From CAZGYE01 sp964530165 (GTDB taxonomy: Bacteria; Planctomycetota; Planctomycetia; Planctomycetales; Planctomycetaceae), in assembly GCA_964530165.1 (NCBI GenBank), contig CAZGYE010000031.1:1-29897 (forward strand): a DNA stretch of 29,897 nt, given 5' to 3'. Within the stretch, counting starts at the first letter, position 1; each line of letters begins with the position of its first letter. The notes beneath the pieces are model-generated. The model made no database searches and was not told where the DNA came from. It saw only the letters and a list, made by a program, of their open reading frames with translations. Both the position numbers and the translations under genes were made by a program. Below are positions 16,726-23,508 of the stretch, piece by piece.

Positions 16726-18282
16726 TCAACCGCGGATGAGTCGAAAACGGTCCAAATTCAGAAAACTGTCGAGGATCCCGTGACCGCCGGCCGGTTTTGC
16801 GAGTGCGGCTGCTCTCCGGCTCGAGAGGACTTGGCGGTAGACTTCTTTCAGTCGATTTCCGCTCTTCCCCAGCGAATACCTCTGCCCGACAAGCTGCCTG
16901 TTCCTTTCGATCACGGCCGGATCCCCGGATGCGACCGCTCGAAGAGCGGCTGATGACCGCTCGAAGAGCGGGTTCAACCGGCGCAGTTCTTCGCGGGCTG
17001 CCAGATCGCCGTTTACGCGACGAATCACGCGTTCCTGCAACGGTTCATCCAGGTCGGCGAAATCGATGCAGCCGTCTTGCAGCTTCCTCTCAATCGCCGT
17101 GAAGAGCGTGTTTCGGCCGGGCGCCCTTTTGCCGTAAGAGTCGAGAACCCGCGCGTATGCCGCCGCGATCGCGTCGAAAACGGTGCTGCGGCCGATCCAG
17201 TCGACAGGAACGTGAAGCCGGTCGTACAGAGTATCAAGCCGAAGCCCCACGTCGGCGAAATCGGCCGTCACCTCAGGCAGGTTGCGGCCAGTCAGCGCTC
17301 GGCCGGCCAACCACGATTCCAGAAAGACCATCCCGAACCCTTCCGCCACGCTCGTCGTGAGAATGACGTCGGCGGCGGCCAGGTTTTCCTCGAACGCCAA
17401 CCCGCCCGGGCCGCCGGTCTCGAAATGACAGTGTAATCCGAGTTCCGACGCCAGCGCTTTCCAATGACGGTAACGCGGCTGTTCAGCCGGGTTCAACGGA
17501 GCCAGCGTGAATCCAAATTCCGTCTCCTGCCCTGCCAGCGCTGACCACAACAACGCCTCTCCCAGGTTCTTTCTGCGGATGCCGCGAACTGGATACAAGA
17601 CGTACCGCTCGTCAGGCGAGATTCCGAACCGCTCGAAGAGACGCTTGCGGGCCTCCGCTCGGTCGGAAAACGGGCCGAGGGCGGGAACCGGATTCGGTAA
17701 CAAATGCAGCCGACGGTCGTCCACGCCGGCTCCGAGCAGCACCGCCTGGTCGCGGCGGTTCAGGACGGCGTAATGCACATGAGCGGCCTGCGGGTAGAGC
17801 ACCGCTGGCAGTCGACGGGTTCCCAGGACGTCGGCGAGCAAGCGGTAATCGGCCGGGCGAAAATCTTCGGCAAAGTCGTGAATCTGCAACAGCAACGGGA
17901 ATCCGTCGAGGGCCAATCGGTTCAGCGCCCCCGGCAACGAGACGTTCTTGCCGAGATTGTGATTGTGCACGTGCAGCAACGTGTCAGACGGCGAGAACTC
18001 CAGACGGCTCAACAGCTCCCGCAATTCGCCGGCCAGTGTGTCCGGCTGAGCGCTTGACCGGCCGTCGTAGTCGAGACCCGCAAGCGGACAGAGTCGAAGC
18101 GCAATCGACTGCAATTGTGAGCCAAAGTCAGCGGGCCAGCCTTCCGCCCGGCCTCCGAACAAAATCGCCACGCAGCACCGATCGTGCCGGCTGAGCACGC
18201 CGTCAAGCGACAAGAGCTGGTTGGCAATGACACGCGTGACGCCGCCCCGGTTCAGATGATAATGCACGACGGCGATGTTCAT
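16726..18282 (-). CDS. GT4-family glycosyltransferase, first gene of the GT/HAD/GT cluster
   Basis: A 518-residue cytoplasmic GT-B enzyme. It opens IAVVHYHLNRGGVTRVIANQ, the Gly-rich acceptor-side loop, with LLLQIHDFAEDFRP in the first domain. LYPVRGIRRKNLGEAL is the donor-side basic motif, and TTSVAEGFGMVFLESW is the E-x7-E motif. A C-terminal helical tail of about 130 residues extends beyond the usual GT4 length. It precedes the HAD gene by 3 bp, so GT, HAD and the second GT probably work in sequence on one small glycoside or glycan; the product is not determinable here. Near the 3' end two copies of a 15-bp hairpin sequence (16935-16949, 16957-16971) encode the LFERSSAALRAV stretch. No strong ribosome site precedes the ATG. 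Confidence 0.87.
   Translation of the reverse strand: MNIAVVHYHLNRGGVTRVIANQLLSLDGVLSRHDRCCVAILFGGRAEGWPADFGSQLQSIALRLCPLAGLDYDGRSSAQPDTLAGELRELLSRLEFSPSDTLLHVHNHNLGKNVSLPGALNRLALDGFPLLLQIHDFAEDFRPADYRLLADVLGTRRLPAVLYPQAAHVHYAVLNRRDQAVLLGAGVDDRRLHLLPNPVPALGPFSDRAEARKRLFERFGISPDERYVLYPVRGIRRKNLGEALLWSALAGQETEFGFTLAPLNPAEQPRYRHWKALASELGLHCHFETGGPGGLAFEENLAAADVILTTSVAEGFGMVFLESWLAGRALTGRNLPEVTADFADVGLRLDTLYDRLHVPVDWIGRSTVFDAIAAAYARVLDSYGKRAPGRNTLFTAIERKLQDGCIDFADLDEPLQERVIRRVNGDLAAREELRRLNPLFERSSAALRAVASGDPAVIERNRQLVGQRYSLGKSGNRLKEVYRQVLSSRRAAALAKPAGGHGILDSFLNLDRFRLIRG
16935..16971. repeat. Two tandem 15-bp hairpins inside a glycosyltransferase gene
   Basis: CCGCTCGAAGAGCGG occurs at 16935-16949 and again at 16957-16971. 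Each is a perfect 6-bp stem with a 3-nt loop, and the 7-bp interval keeps the reading frame. A partial third copy (CCGCTCGAAGAG) is near 17627 in the same gene. They lie in the variable C-terminal tail of the glycosyltransferase. Confidence 0.75.
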
Positions 18283-18358
18283 GGCGAGTGATTCGTTGAG
18301 CCTTAACGACTGGAGATTGTATCAAACGGCTGTGTTGGTCGGAAGCGGGCTCGACGAC

Positions 18359-18865
18359 TCAGTAGACGACGGCCACGCTTTCCGGAATCCAGCCCTCTGC
18401 AGATTGGCCCACGCGAACCAGCAGCCAGTCGCCGCGCTGTTCGACCACGATGAATTCGGTTCCTTCCGAGAGCGGTTGTGTGAAGGCGGGCTCGTAGGTG
18501 TCGGAATTGCCCTTGCGGGCGACGGATCGATCGACCACGACAACGCCGTGCTTCGTCCCATCGAACCGATACCAATCGACGGCTGTGGAGAAACAGAAGA
18601 CAAGACTCAGAACGACTGCGGCCAAAGCGAGGCGATTGAAAAGACTTCGGCGATGCAACAGACGTGCCAGCATTCCCAGGACGAGGGTCAGTCCGATGGC
18701 TGCGGTCGTCAGGAAGAACTTCTCGGGATAGCTGATCCAAGCTTGCCAAAAAAGGACGTGGTCGACCAGAGCCTTGTCCCCCTCCGGGAGCGACTGGGCG
18801 CTATGGCGCGTTCCGCAGGTTGGCTTCGAGGAACGGATCTCGTGGCCGGTAGCGTCCTGGTTCAT
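18359..18865 (-). CDS. Two-helix membrane protein with SH3-like tail, probably a 5'-truncated BatE-like gene
   Basis: With the ATG at 18865 the product has 168 residues. After a polar N-terminal stretch come two membrane helices (FFLTTAAIGLTLVLGMLARL and LALAAVVLSLVFCFSTAVDW), then a bacterial SH3-like domain ending GDWLLVRVGQSAEGWIPES. Helix-helix-SH3b is the C-terminal half of BatE-type proteins of the Bat (von Willebrand/aerotolerance) operons, which normally have TPRs in front. Here the TPR part is absent, and the sequence directly upstream is a transposase N-terminus in another frame. The start codon falls almost on the apparent junction (about 18863). The first 35 residues may not be native. 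It may be an expressed remnant or a pseudogene, and no other bat genes are in the window. Confidence 0.55.
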   Translation of the reverse strand: MNQDATGHEIRSSKPTCGTRHSAQSLPEGDKALVDHVLFWQAWISYPEKFFLTTAAIGLTLVLGMLARLLHRRSLFNRLALAAVVLSLVFCFSTAVDWYRFDGTKHGVVVVDRSVARKGNSDTYEPAFTQPLSEGTEFIVVEQRGDWLLVRVGQSAEGWIPESVAVVY

Positions 18866-19022
18866 CGTTCGCTCGATTTTGATACCGTTTGATCTCGGAT
18901 CGGAGCTGTCGATACTTCGCTTTCCACAGTTCCACACTCCCCTTGAACCGCTTCGCCAGTTTGCCCAACGGCGTTTTGTAACTGCCCAAGCTCACTTCAC
19001 AACCCGTTTGCGACAAATTCAT
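18801..19022 (-). pseudogene. Remnant of a transposase N-terminus
   Basis: A 73-codon frame starting at the ATG at 19022, with GAGG 7 nt upstream. Its middle, PLGKLAKRFKGSVELWKAKY followed by a basic helix and QNRA, resembles the Lys/Trp-rich coiled-coil N-terminus ('LAxxxxxSxxxWKxKYxxLKxEIKRxxxR') of a transposase family common in planctomycetes and cyanobacteria. Similarity stops near 18863, where the BatE-like frame begins, and the DDE catalytic part is absent. I see no terminal inverted repeats. A real 73-residue gene is the alternative. Confidence 0.4.
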
Positions 19023-19489
19023 TTGCCTACCTCGCCCTTGCATTCCTTTCCAAAATACTTCCCACGGAGGACAACAAACGCTATTCTGGCACAACATAGA
19101 CTCCTATCAACACCAAGTTTTCATCGCGCCAGTCACACACTTTGTCAGCAGGGCGGCGATGCCCGCATTGCGGACCACGGCTGTGGCGATCTCCGTGACG
19201 CTCTGGGAGGTCGTCGGCCCGTCGAAACAGATTTCAAGGAACTCTTGCATCGCACGTTCTGTTTTGTCAACACGCGGGCAGTATGCGTCACCGATACGCC
19301 ACGATTTGCCGAGCCACTGCAAAAAATGGCGGGATCTGAAAACTGCTCTTGCAGAGGCCTTGGTTGTTCTGTCAATATGGGTATATCGGGTCGTGTTTAC
19401 GCGGCACGACGGACTAAAACGCCGTGAAGAGGTCGGCACTGGCGAACCGATCGAAACGGGAGGTCTTGATTGAGAAAGGAGGTGGTCCA
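19023..19489. other. 467-bp region without a recognised gene; leader upstream of the mini-ORF
   Basis: No reading frame here looks like a protein on either strand. The right part holds a possible plus-strand promoter (TTGGTT at 19360, 16 bp, TATATC at 19382) and an exceptional ribosome-binding sequence at 19472-19488 ahead of a 13-codon ORF. The left part may be decayed mobile-element DNA attached to the transposase remnant. Confidence 0.4.
19472..19488 (+). promoter_or_regulatory. Extended Shine-Dalgarno sequence
   Basis: GAGAAAGGAGGTGGTCC is complementary over about 12 consecutive bases to the conserved 3' end of 16S rRNA (GATCACCTCCTTTCT), far beyond the usual 4-6. AGGAGG ends 7 nt before a GTG at 19490, the optimal distance; the ATG at 19497 is 14 nt away, too far. 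It therefore selects the 13-codon ORF. Confidence 0.7.
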
Positions 19490-19531
19490 GTGGAATATGA
19501 GTGTATTTGCCAACGAGGTGGTTTCGCCTAA
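19490..19531 (+). CDS. 13-codon ORF behind an extreme ribosome site; possible leader peptide
   Basis: GTG GAA TAT GAG TGT ATT TGC and onward to TAA encodes MEYECICQRGGFA. The sole argument for translation is the perfectly spaced, unusually long Shine-Dalgarno sequence. Downstream are a 6-bp stem (GACAGC/GCTGTC, near 19534-19551) and, 70 nt later, an intrinsic terminator. The unit could be a leader peptide, a small Cys-pair protein, or the 5' part of a regulatory RNA that binds 30S subunits. I know of no characterised homologue. Confidence 0.4.
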   Translation: MEYECICQRGGFA

Positions 19532-19601
19532 CGACAGCTGGCGGGCTGTCACACGGCAGCCACCGTCTCGTAAGGATCACCATCGATCCAAATTGCGAGT
19601 G

Positions 19602-19643
19602 ACAAGGCTCGGTCGCCCTCAGGGTGCCGGGCCTTGTTTTTTT
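19602..19643 (+). terminator. Rho-independent terminator
   Basis: ACAAGGC (19602-19608) pairs with GCCTTGT (19631-19637). The stem continues inward through a GC-rich segment with G-U pairs and one bulge around a short loop, and seven T residues (19637-19643) follow. The T-tract gives plus-strand direction. It closes a short transcript containing the 13-codon ORF and isolates it from the RRM gene 410 bp downstream. Confidence 0.8.
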
Positions 19644-20050
19644 GATACTCTCTCGACCAGGTCGAGCGATCGACGAAAAACCGAAAAAGGGTTTCATCCT
19701 GAGCACCGGTTGGTGTATCATGCGAAAGATCGGATGAGCATGGGTTCATCCGAAAGGGAAGATGGCGAACGTGAGTGCGGCATTCGTGTCTTGGCCCTTC
19801 TTGGTTTGTCGGTGGCGGATTTCCTTTCGTCGCAGTTTCCAAGAGCTTCAAGCGGACATTGTCGGAAAGGAAAGGGTTGGACTGTTTGCGCCGACGCGCG
19901 CGGGCGGCTGTGTCGGGAGAGCCGCTCTCGGGCAGGAATTGTGCGCAAGCGGCCAGACTGGACTTTGATCGCCTCATCTTTCTTAACCGTCTGCGGACGG
20001 CAGTCAATTTCTGTTTCGCGTTTCGTGGAGCCGATAGCGGCTCGCAAAGG
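19644..20050 (+). other. 407-bp upstream region/leader of the RRM gene
   Basis: No convincing protein is encoded here, although a frame stays open into the RRM gene. A perfect hairpin, GAGCCG-ATAG-CGGCTC (20028-20043), ends 1-2 nt before the ribosome site GCAAAGG, a position where it could govern ribosome access. I could not pick a convincing promoter by eye. A long structured leader is a known feature of cold-inducible RNA-binding protein genes. Confidence 0.4.
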
Positions 20051-20056
20051 ATGACT

Positions 20057-20344
20057 ATGAGCAAGAATCTGTACATTGGGAACCTCCCCTACACCACCAC
20101 GAGCGATGATCTTCGGGTGGCGTTCGAACAGTATGGCACGGTGACACAAGCCCAAGTGGTTTCTGATCGGGAAACGGGCCGGTCGCGTGGATTTGGTTTT
20201 GTCGAAATGGACGATGGCGCGGAAGCGGCCATCGAGGGTCTCAACGGCGCCGACTTTCAAGGACGAACGTTGACCGTCAACGAAGCTCGGCCCCGAGAAA
20301 ACCGGTCTCGCGGCCATCACGGCGGTGGCGGGCGTCGTTACTAA
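20057..20344 (+). CDS. RRM-type RNA-binding protein, glycine-rich-tail family
   Basis: A 95-residue single RNA-recognition-motif protein. RNP2 is LYIGNL (5-10) and RNP1 is RGFGFVEM (44-51), with the aromatic residues that stack on RNA bases. The fold is complete by about residue 78, and a short Arg/Gly/His tail ends GGGGRRY. It closely matches the small bacterial/cyanobacterial Rbp proteins, often cold-induced and acting as RNA chaperones in the cytoplasm. Two ATGs are possible, 20051 and 20057; the second is favoured because AAAGG lies 6 nt before it. The gene stands alone, with an upstream hairpin at 20028-20043. A 7-bp stem at 20380-20401 follows it but lacks a T-tract. Confidence 0.95.
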   Translation: MSKNLYIGNLPYTTTSDDLRVAFEQYGTVTQAQVVSDRETGRSRGFGFVEMDDGAEAAIEGLNGADFQGRTLTVNEARPRENRSRGHHGGGGRRY

Positions 20345-20410
20345 GCCACCGGGCACATTCTGCCTCTTCCATTCCGGAACCGGACGTTCCCGACCGTCCG
20401 GCGCCCCGGG

Positions 20411-20508
20411 GGCGAAGGCAAAAGGAAAAAGTCACCACAGCGGATGAATGCTCTTCGTCCAGCCTTTTTCCTTTTGCCTTTTTCCTTTTGCCTTTTTCCT
20501 TTTGCCTT
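20411..20508. repeat. Heptad inverted array at the start of the ATP-grasp gene
   Basis: The left arm has GGCGAA, GGCAAAA and GGAAAAA (20411-20430), followed by a 32-bp spacer. The right arm is six strict 7-mers alternating CCTTTTT and CCTTTTG (20463-20504). The arms are inverse complements. The array ends 10 bp before the GTG start of the ATP-grasp gene and has replaced any ribosome site there. Confidence 0.88.
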
Positions 20509-20514
20509 GATCCA

Positions 20515-21774
20515 GTGCGGCTGTTCGTTTCCGAATTCGTCTCCGGCGGCGCCTGGCCCGACGGGCTGCCCCACGATTCCCTCCTGCCGGAGGGGAAATC
20601 GATGCGGCGGGCCGTCAGTACCGACTTTGCCCGCATTCCAGACTGCGACGTCGTCACCACCCGCGATGCGCGGCTCTGTCGGTCGGAAAAAGGGACAGGT
20701 CCAATTTGCCGGAACGGCCCGAAGGGTGCTTCGCACAAATTGGACCTGTCCCCTTTTTCGACCGAGGTGATCGCCGTCTCCGGCCCGCACCACGAGCGCC
20801 GGCTGTTCGAACAGTTGGCTGCTGAGTGTGACGCCACGTTCGTCATCGCACCCGAGACGGATCGGCTTCTGGCTGATCGCCGTGAGCTTGTCGACGCCGT
20901 CGGGGGACGATTTCTCGGTCCTACGCTCGAAGCGATCGAGTTCTGCACAGACAAGCTCCGGCTCGCCGAGCACCTACTGCAATGCGGGCTGCCGGCGATC
21001 GAGACGCATCCGCTAGAGCCGGACCTGATGAATCGGGAATTGCCGTTTCCCATCGTCGTCAAACCACGCGATGGAGCTGGTTCACAGAACACGTGGCTGG
21101 TCGCGGATCGTCCTCAGCTTGAGACGCTGTTGCGGGCATGGGCCGATTCTCCCGAGTCGCGGCCGGACATCTGGCAACCGTACCTGCCCGGCTTGGCCGA
21201 GTCTGTCGGCGCCATCATCTCGCACGACGGCCGCCGGATCGAGATCTTCCCGCCGGCCGAACAACGGCTCAGCTCCGACGGAAGGTTCCGCTACCTGGGC
21301 GGGCGGGTTCCCGCCGGCAACTACGCTGTTCGAGCGATTGAACAACTCGTCCGCCGCGCCTGTGAGTGCATTGGCGGTCTCAGCGGATACGTCGGATTCG
21401 ATCTTCTCCTGCCAGCCGACCCTCCGCACGAACCGGTCCTGGTCGAGATCAACCCCAGACTGACGACCAGCTACCTCGGATACCGCGCGATCGCTGCAGA
21501 GAACCTGGCCGAGCGCATCCTGTTTCCAGACCGGTGTCCGGCAAAGATTCGTTGGACGTCCTCTGCGGTGACGTTCTTGCCGGACGGCACTGTCAGAATG
21601 GAGCAGTGGAACTACGGAGACTCCGTTTCCGAATTCCACAGCCGGCCCGCTAACGACCGCGCTGCGAAGAACACAACCAAACCGGCCGCCGCTCCGGTCC
21701 AATCCGCCAAACAGTCCAAGGGGTCAACCGTCCGCCCCACGGGTGCTTGCAACAGTTCATCCACGACGCCGTAG
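20515..21774 (+). CDS. ATP-grasp ligase, MfnD/COG1821-like, with in-frame palindrome
   Basis: From the GTG at 20515 the protein has 419 residues. The native N-terminus is RLFVSEFVSGGAW, with LLPEGKSMRRA and DVVTTRDARL typical of the family. ATP-grasp motifs are PFPIVVKPRDGAGSQNTW and EPVLVEINPRLTTSYLGYRA, the latter supplying Mg-binding Glu and Asn. Relatives include archaeal tyramine-glutamate ligase (MfnD) and ATP-grasp genes found beside tetrahydromethanopterin C1 genes in planctomycetes and methylotrophs; a role in a methanofuran-like cofactor is an inference, as no other C1 gene is present here. Residues about 58-82 come from the palindrome at 20687-20758, between DARL and VIAVSG. The last 54 residues, low in complexity, run antisense through the VanZ-like gene, so a native stop has probably been lost near 21610. 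Confidence 0.85.
   Translation: MRLFVSEFVSGGAWPDGLPHDSLLPEGKSMRRAVSTDFARIPDCDVVTTRDARLCRSEKGTGPICRNGPKGASHKLDLSPFSTEVIAVSGPHHERRLFEQLAAECDATFVIAPETDRLLADRRELVDAVGGRFLGPTLEAIEFCTDKLRLAEHLLQCGLPAIETHPLEPDLMNRELPFPIVVKPRDGAGSQNTWLVADRPQLETLLRAWADSPESRPDIWQPYLPGLAESVGAIISHDGRRIEIFPPAEQRLSSDGRFRYLGGRVPAGNYAVRAIEQLVRRACECIGGLSGYVGFDLLLPADPPHEPVLVEINPRLTTSYLGYRAIAAENLAERILFPDRCPAKIRWTSSAVTFLPDGTVRMEQWNYGDSVSEFHSRPANDRAAKNTTKPAAAPVQSAKQSKGSTVRPTGACNSSSTTP
20687..20758. repeat. 72-bp palindromic element, copy 2, in frame inside the ATP-grasp gene
   Basis: The left arm 20687-20708 and right arm 20736-20758 are inverse complements except for one missing G in the left arm. The centre is nearly the same as in the uvrA copy (CCGGAACGGCCC, then AAGGGTGCTTCG). 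At 72 bp it is exactly 24 codons, read as KGTGPICRNG...LDLSPF. All six frames are free of stops. Confidence 0.95.
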
Positions 21775-21992
21775 ACCGCGACGAATGCAAACAGCCACAG
21801 GTACTGTTTCACCCTCAACATCCGCGAAGCGGAAATCCACAGGGTCAGCAGAAATGCCAATCCCGCATACGCCCCGAAGTGTGCCAGCTTGTCCGAGCCG
21901 ATTACAAAAGAAATCAATCTCGCCGGAAAACCGATTCGACCGAGAGGAAAGAAACATCCGGGTCGGTCGGTCCGGCCGGCCGGAATTCCCAT
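21612..21992 (-). CDS. VanZ-like membrane protein, short N-terminus
   Basis: A 126-residue membrane protein with the VanZ-family core: SDKLAHFGAYAGLAFLLTLW (first visible helix, with the conserved Lys-x-x-His-Phe), LWLFAFVAVYGVVDELLQ, the R-T-V-D-P-L-D-C-L-A-D-W loop and a last helix AAAGLVVFFAARSL. VanZ proteins usually have an additional N-terminal helix; none is seen here in any frame. The ATG at 21992 has GGAG 6 nt upstream; a GTG at 22118 would add 42 non-hydrophobic residues and overlap the TPR gene. It shares 163 bp with the ATP-grasp frame on the other strand. The conserved core shows that the VanZ frame is the selected one in the overlap. Function of this family outside teicoplanin resistance is unknown. 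Confidence 0.8.
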   Translation of the reverse strand: MGIPAGRTDRPGCFFPLGRIGFPARLISFVIGSDKLAHFGAYAGLAFLLTLWISASRMLRVKQYLWLFAFVAVYGVVDELLQAPVGRTVDPLDCLADWTGAAAGLVVFFAARSLAGRLWNSETESP

Positions 21993-22086
21993 CGTCTTCT
22001 CCGCCATTTGTTTGGCTGCGTCGCTTCCTCGCAGTCTTGCGGACGCCACGCCGACAAGAGCAGTTTGTAGGAATGGACACGTACCT

Positions 22087-23508
22087 CTACTCGCCGTCGC
22101 CGCTGTTTTTTGCTCCACCCGACTGCAGCTTTTCCAGGCGCTTGAGCACGTCCCGGTATTCGTAATCGACGCCTAGAATCTCGTGGTAATGGTGCTCGGC
22201 CTGGTCTCGCCGGCCTGACTCTTGACACAGCATTGCCAGATAGTAGTGGGCTTTCTTGAAGAGGTCGGACTTCTCGTAGGGATCGATTCCCTCAACGGCC
22301 CGCTCGAATTGCCGCTGCGCCAGATTCTTCTTCTTGTCGGCCATGAAACACTCGCCCAGGGAGACCCCAACCTCGCATTTCAATCGCTGATCGGCAATGG
22401 ATTGCTGCAACAGTGGAATCGCTTGCGACCATTTTTTGAACAGCATATATCTACGGGCCAGTTCGTACTTCAGACTGCTGTCTTTCGGATAGCGCTCCAC
22501 GCGGCTGGAGAAAACTTCGATCTCACGCTGGGCGAACTCTCTCCTCAAGTCGACGGCTTTCTTTTTGAGTTTTTCTTTGTCGGGATTCTTCGCGGCAGCT
22601 TGCCGGGCAGCATCAAGTTTGTGCTTGAGCTGCAGTAGTTCGACGTCTTCGAGTTGCTCACGGACGTTCGGGTCACCGCCGCTGACTTCCAATGCCTGGC
22701 GAAGCATTTCGGCCGCTTCATCAAGCTCTTTCTGTCGTTTGTAGTAGTCGGCCAGTTTGAGGTAGTTGTCCTTGTTCGCCGGCTCCTTTCTGATGGCCCG
22801 CTGCAGATCGGCTTCGACGGAGATGCCGGGACCATCGACGGCGTCGGGAAGAACCTTCTTCACCGGCCGATCCAGGTCGTAGGCGCTCTGGATTTCTTCC
22901 TTCACGTCCCGCGTGCTTTCGGCCTCGTCATAGCCGCCGTGGTCCATGACCTCTTTGGCGTCAAGATGGGTGATTTTAGAACGTGCTTCGCCGTCCAACG
23001 GGTTCAGCTTCTGAATCCGCTGCCAGTGTTTGATGGCATCGGCGTAACTGCCGCGCTCTTCCAACAGCAACGCCAGTCGCCGGTTGTAATCGATATTGTC
23101 GGTGTCTCCCTCGACCGCCTTCTGGTAGCCGAAAATCGCCACTTCGTCGAAGCCCAGTTCGTGGCATGCTTGGGCCATGTCGGCGTTGAGTTGCGGGTCC
23201 CACGGATTGGTTTTCAGGCCTTCTTCGGCGGCACGGTCGATGGCGCGCCAGTCCTGCTTCAATTTGGCTTTCTTGATCTGAGTGCGAAACCTCATCAGCT
23301 TCATGCCGGCCATCCGTGCACCGGAGCCGTTATTCCCGTATTTCCGGCTCTCGCATCCCCGAAGCGTTTGACGATAGAGGAGGTTCTCGGGCACCAACGC
23401 AACACCCTTGCCGACCATGGCGATGGCATAGTCCCAATTCTCCTTATTCATTGCCTCGGTGCCCTTTTTGAAGCAGTCGGCGGCAATTTGTTTCTTGTTG
23501 GGAGACAT
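22087..23508 (-). CDS. TPR-repeat protein
   Basis: A 473-residue soluble, charged, helical protein with no signal peptide or membrane segment. TPR-like units are seen at ADCFKKGTEAMNKENWDYAI, LNADMAQACHELGFDEVAIF, RRLALLLEERGSYADAIKHW, LKLADYYKRQKELDEAAEML and, near the end, HYYLAMLCQESGRRDQAEHH. A Lys/Ala/Glu-rich coiled-coil-like stretch separates the two TPR blocks. It is a planctomycete-type protein of unknown partner; TPRs imply a scaffold. The ATG at 23508 has GAGG 6 nt upstream; the open frame reaches 23559, but that extension looks unrelated. It is followed on the same strand, 94 bp later, by the VanZ-like gene and is divergent from the aldo/keto reductase. Confidence 0.88.
   Translation of the reverse strand: MSPNKKQIAADCFKKGTEAMNKENWDYAIAMVGKGVALVPENLLYRQTLRGCESRKYGNNGSGARMAGMKLMRFRTQIKKAKLKQDWRAIDRAAEEGLKTNPWDPQLNADMAQACHELGFDEVAIFGYQKAVEGDTDNIDYNRRLALLLEERGSYADAIKHWQRIQKLNPLDGEARSKITHLDAKEVMDHGGYDEAESTRDVKEEIQSAYDLDRPVKKVLPDAVDGPGISVEADLQRAIRKEPANKDNYLKLADYYKRQKELDEAAEMLRQALEVSGGDPNVREQLEDVELLQLKHKLDAARQAAAKNPDKEKLKKKAVDLRREFAQREIEVFSSRVERYPKDSSLKYELARRYMLFKKWSQAIPLLQQSIADQRLKCEVGVSLGECFMADKKKNLAQRQFERAVEGIDPYEKSDLFKKAHYYLAMLCQESGRRDQAEHHYHEILGVDYEYRDVLKRLEKLQSGGAKNSGDGE

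Noticed and set aside
19107..19721. A 204-codon minus-strand frame as a possible gene
   Set aside because: It spans the plus-strand terminator and the strong ribosome site, has no motif or ribosome site of its own, and matches no family I know.
19470..20054. A long plus-strand frame running from the strong ribosome site towards the RRM gene
   Set aside because: It passes straight through an intrinsic terminator, its ATG is 14 nt from the Shine-Dalgarno sequence, and the downstream residues have no protein-like pattern. The GTG mini-ORF fits the ribosome site better.
20380..20401. A 7-bp stem (CCGGACG/CGTCCGG) after the RRM gene as its terminator
   Set aside because: It is a good hairpin, but no T-tract follows, so it is not called an intrinsic terminator.
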